From positions 1 through 5,716 of the forward strand of contig JAOARK010000254.1 in the NCBI GenBank assembly GCA_025210575.1: 5,716 nucleotides of DNA, in the 5' to 3' direction. Position numbers and translations under genes: made by a program. Within the stretch, counting starts at the first letter, position 1. The number at the start of each line of letters is the position of its first letter. The notes under the pieces are model-generated. The model did not search any database and was not told where the DNA came from. It was given only the letters and a program-made list of their open reading frames with translations. Below are positions 5,019-5,716 of this stretch, in pieces. This stretch comes from Schleiferiaceae bacterium (lineage in GTDB: Bacteria > Bacteroidota > Bacteroidia > Flavobacteriales > Schleiferiaceae).

Positions 5019-5716
5019 CTATGCTTTGAGCATTACTGCCTTCAATGTGTTCTGCAACAATGAAGCAATTGTCATTGGTCCAACACCACCGGGAACTGGT
5101 GTGATATAAGAGCACTTCTCAGAAACTTCATCAAACTTAACATCACCTTTCAGACGGAAACCACGTTTTGCAGTAGGATCATCTATTCTATGAATTCCAA
5201 CATCAATAACAACAGCATCCTCTTTCACCATATCTGCGGTTACAAACTCTGGCTTGCCAATGGCAACAATTAAAATATCCGCTTGACGCGTGATTTCTTT
5301 TAGGTTTTGAGTGCGACTGTGAGCTAGAGTAACAGTAGCATTTCCTGGATTTGAGTTCCTACTCATTAAAATAGACATAGGTGTACCCACAATGTTACTG
5401 CGACCAATTACCACACAATTTTTACCACTCGTCTCAATATTATAGCGGCCTAATATTTCCATGATTCCATTTGGAGTGGCCGGTAAATAACCTGGTAAAC
5501 TCAGAACCATATTTCCCAAACTTTCGGGATGGAAACCATCTACGTCCTTTTCTGGAGCAATGGCCAATGTTACTTTATTTTCATCGATGTGTTCCGGTAA
5601 AGGTAACTGAACGATAAAGCCATCAATGTCAGCGTCATTATTAAGGTCATCAATAACCTGCATCAACTCATCCTCTGTGATATCAGATTCCTTTCTTACA
5701 AGTGTAGACTTAAAAC
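5019..5716 (-). CDS. folD: bifunctional methylenetetrahydrofolate dehydrogenase / methenyltetrahydrofolate cyclohydrolase FolD, 5' end missing
   Basis: FolD interconverts 5,10-methylene-, 5,10-methenyl- and 10-formyl-tetrahydrofolate in the cytoplasm, using NADP or NAD, to supply one-carbon units for purines and formyl-Met-tRNA. The frame is open from the window edge, so 231 complete residues are present of a usual 280-295. It starts within the conserved region before the signature DGFIVQLPLP, and the catalytic Tyr/Lys (Y-x3-K motif) lie outside the window. Visible by fragment position: VQLPLP with its conserved Gln (36), KDVDGF with the conserved Asp (56-61), PATPNG (78-83), the nucleotide-binding VVIGRSNIVGTP (101-112), AHSRT (131-135), DVGIHR (171-176) and the C-terminal TPVPGGVGPMT (205-215). 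A TTG at 5666 is internal and not the start, because homologous sequence continues upstream to 5716. It stops at TAG 69 bp before queE and probably shares its transcript. Confidence 0.96.
   Translation of the reverse strand, partial: FKSTLVRKESDITEDELMQVIDDLNNDADIDGFIVQLPLPEHIDENKVTLAIAPEKDVDGFHPESLGNMVLSLPGYLPATPNGIMEILGRYNIETSGKNCVVIGRSNIVGTPMSILMSRNSNPGNATVTLAHSRTQNLKEITRQADILIVAIGKPEFVTADMVKEDAVVIDVGIHRIDDPTAKRGFRLKGDVKFDEVSEKCSYITPVPGGVGPMTIASLLQNTLKAVMLKA

Noticed and set aside
5661..5666. TTG or ATG codon as the start of folD
   Set aside because: The frame stays open upstream to the window edge and encodes typical FolD sequence (STLVRKESDITEDEL), so these codons are internal.

Overview
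The window is AT-rich DNA that looks chromosomal and from a member of the Bacteroidota, most likely Flavobacteriales or a close relative. The main evidence is the content: a GLPGLI-family protein next to a carboxypeptidase-regulatory-domain/TonB-dependent receptor, a RhlE-like DEAD-box helicase with a long Lys/Asn/Arg/Gly tail, and starts without clear Shine-Dalgarno sites. All recognisable genes lie on the minus strand, so transcription runs from high to low coordinates.

In transcription order: the 3' three quarters of folD (5716-5019, open at the window edge) is followed 69 bp later by queE (4949-4332). That gap holds two oppositely oriented arrays of a 7-bp repeat, and one of them overlaps the queE start codon. 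Next come a small secreted protein with seven cysteines and no recognised family (4224-3781) and an Hcp-type tube protein (3674-3177) with a good intrinsic terminator (3160-3126). The 3176-2929 gap carries a compact perfect hairpin and a second array of degenerate 7-bp repeats. It is followed by the DEAD-box helicase (2928-1639). A well-formed ECF-sigma-type promoter (TGTAAC-N17-CGTC) then precedes a tight two-gene unit: the GLPGLI protein (1569-742) and, 6 bp on, the TonB-dependent-receptor-like protein (735 to beyond position 1).

The receptor gene is broken as read. One T appears to be missing from a T run at 204-200, and the expected plug sequence continues perfectly in the next frame to the window edge. 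This could be a real pseudogene or variant, or a homopolymer sequencing error.

Functionally the window mixes housekeeping genes (one-carbon folate metabolism, 7-deazaguanine biosynthesis, RNA remodelling) with envelope genes. The points most worth following are the isolated Hcp, which resembles the proteobacterial-type family rather than the usual divergent Bacteroidota TssD; the uncharacterised seven-Cys secreted protein just upstream of it; the ECF-type promoter on the GLPGLI/receptor pair; the frameshift; and the heptameric repeats shared by two gaps. I did not find a clearly new multi-gene system. No rRNA, tRNA, CRISPR array, transposase or integrase was seen.
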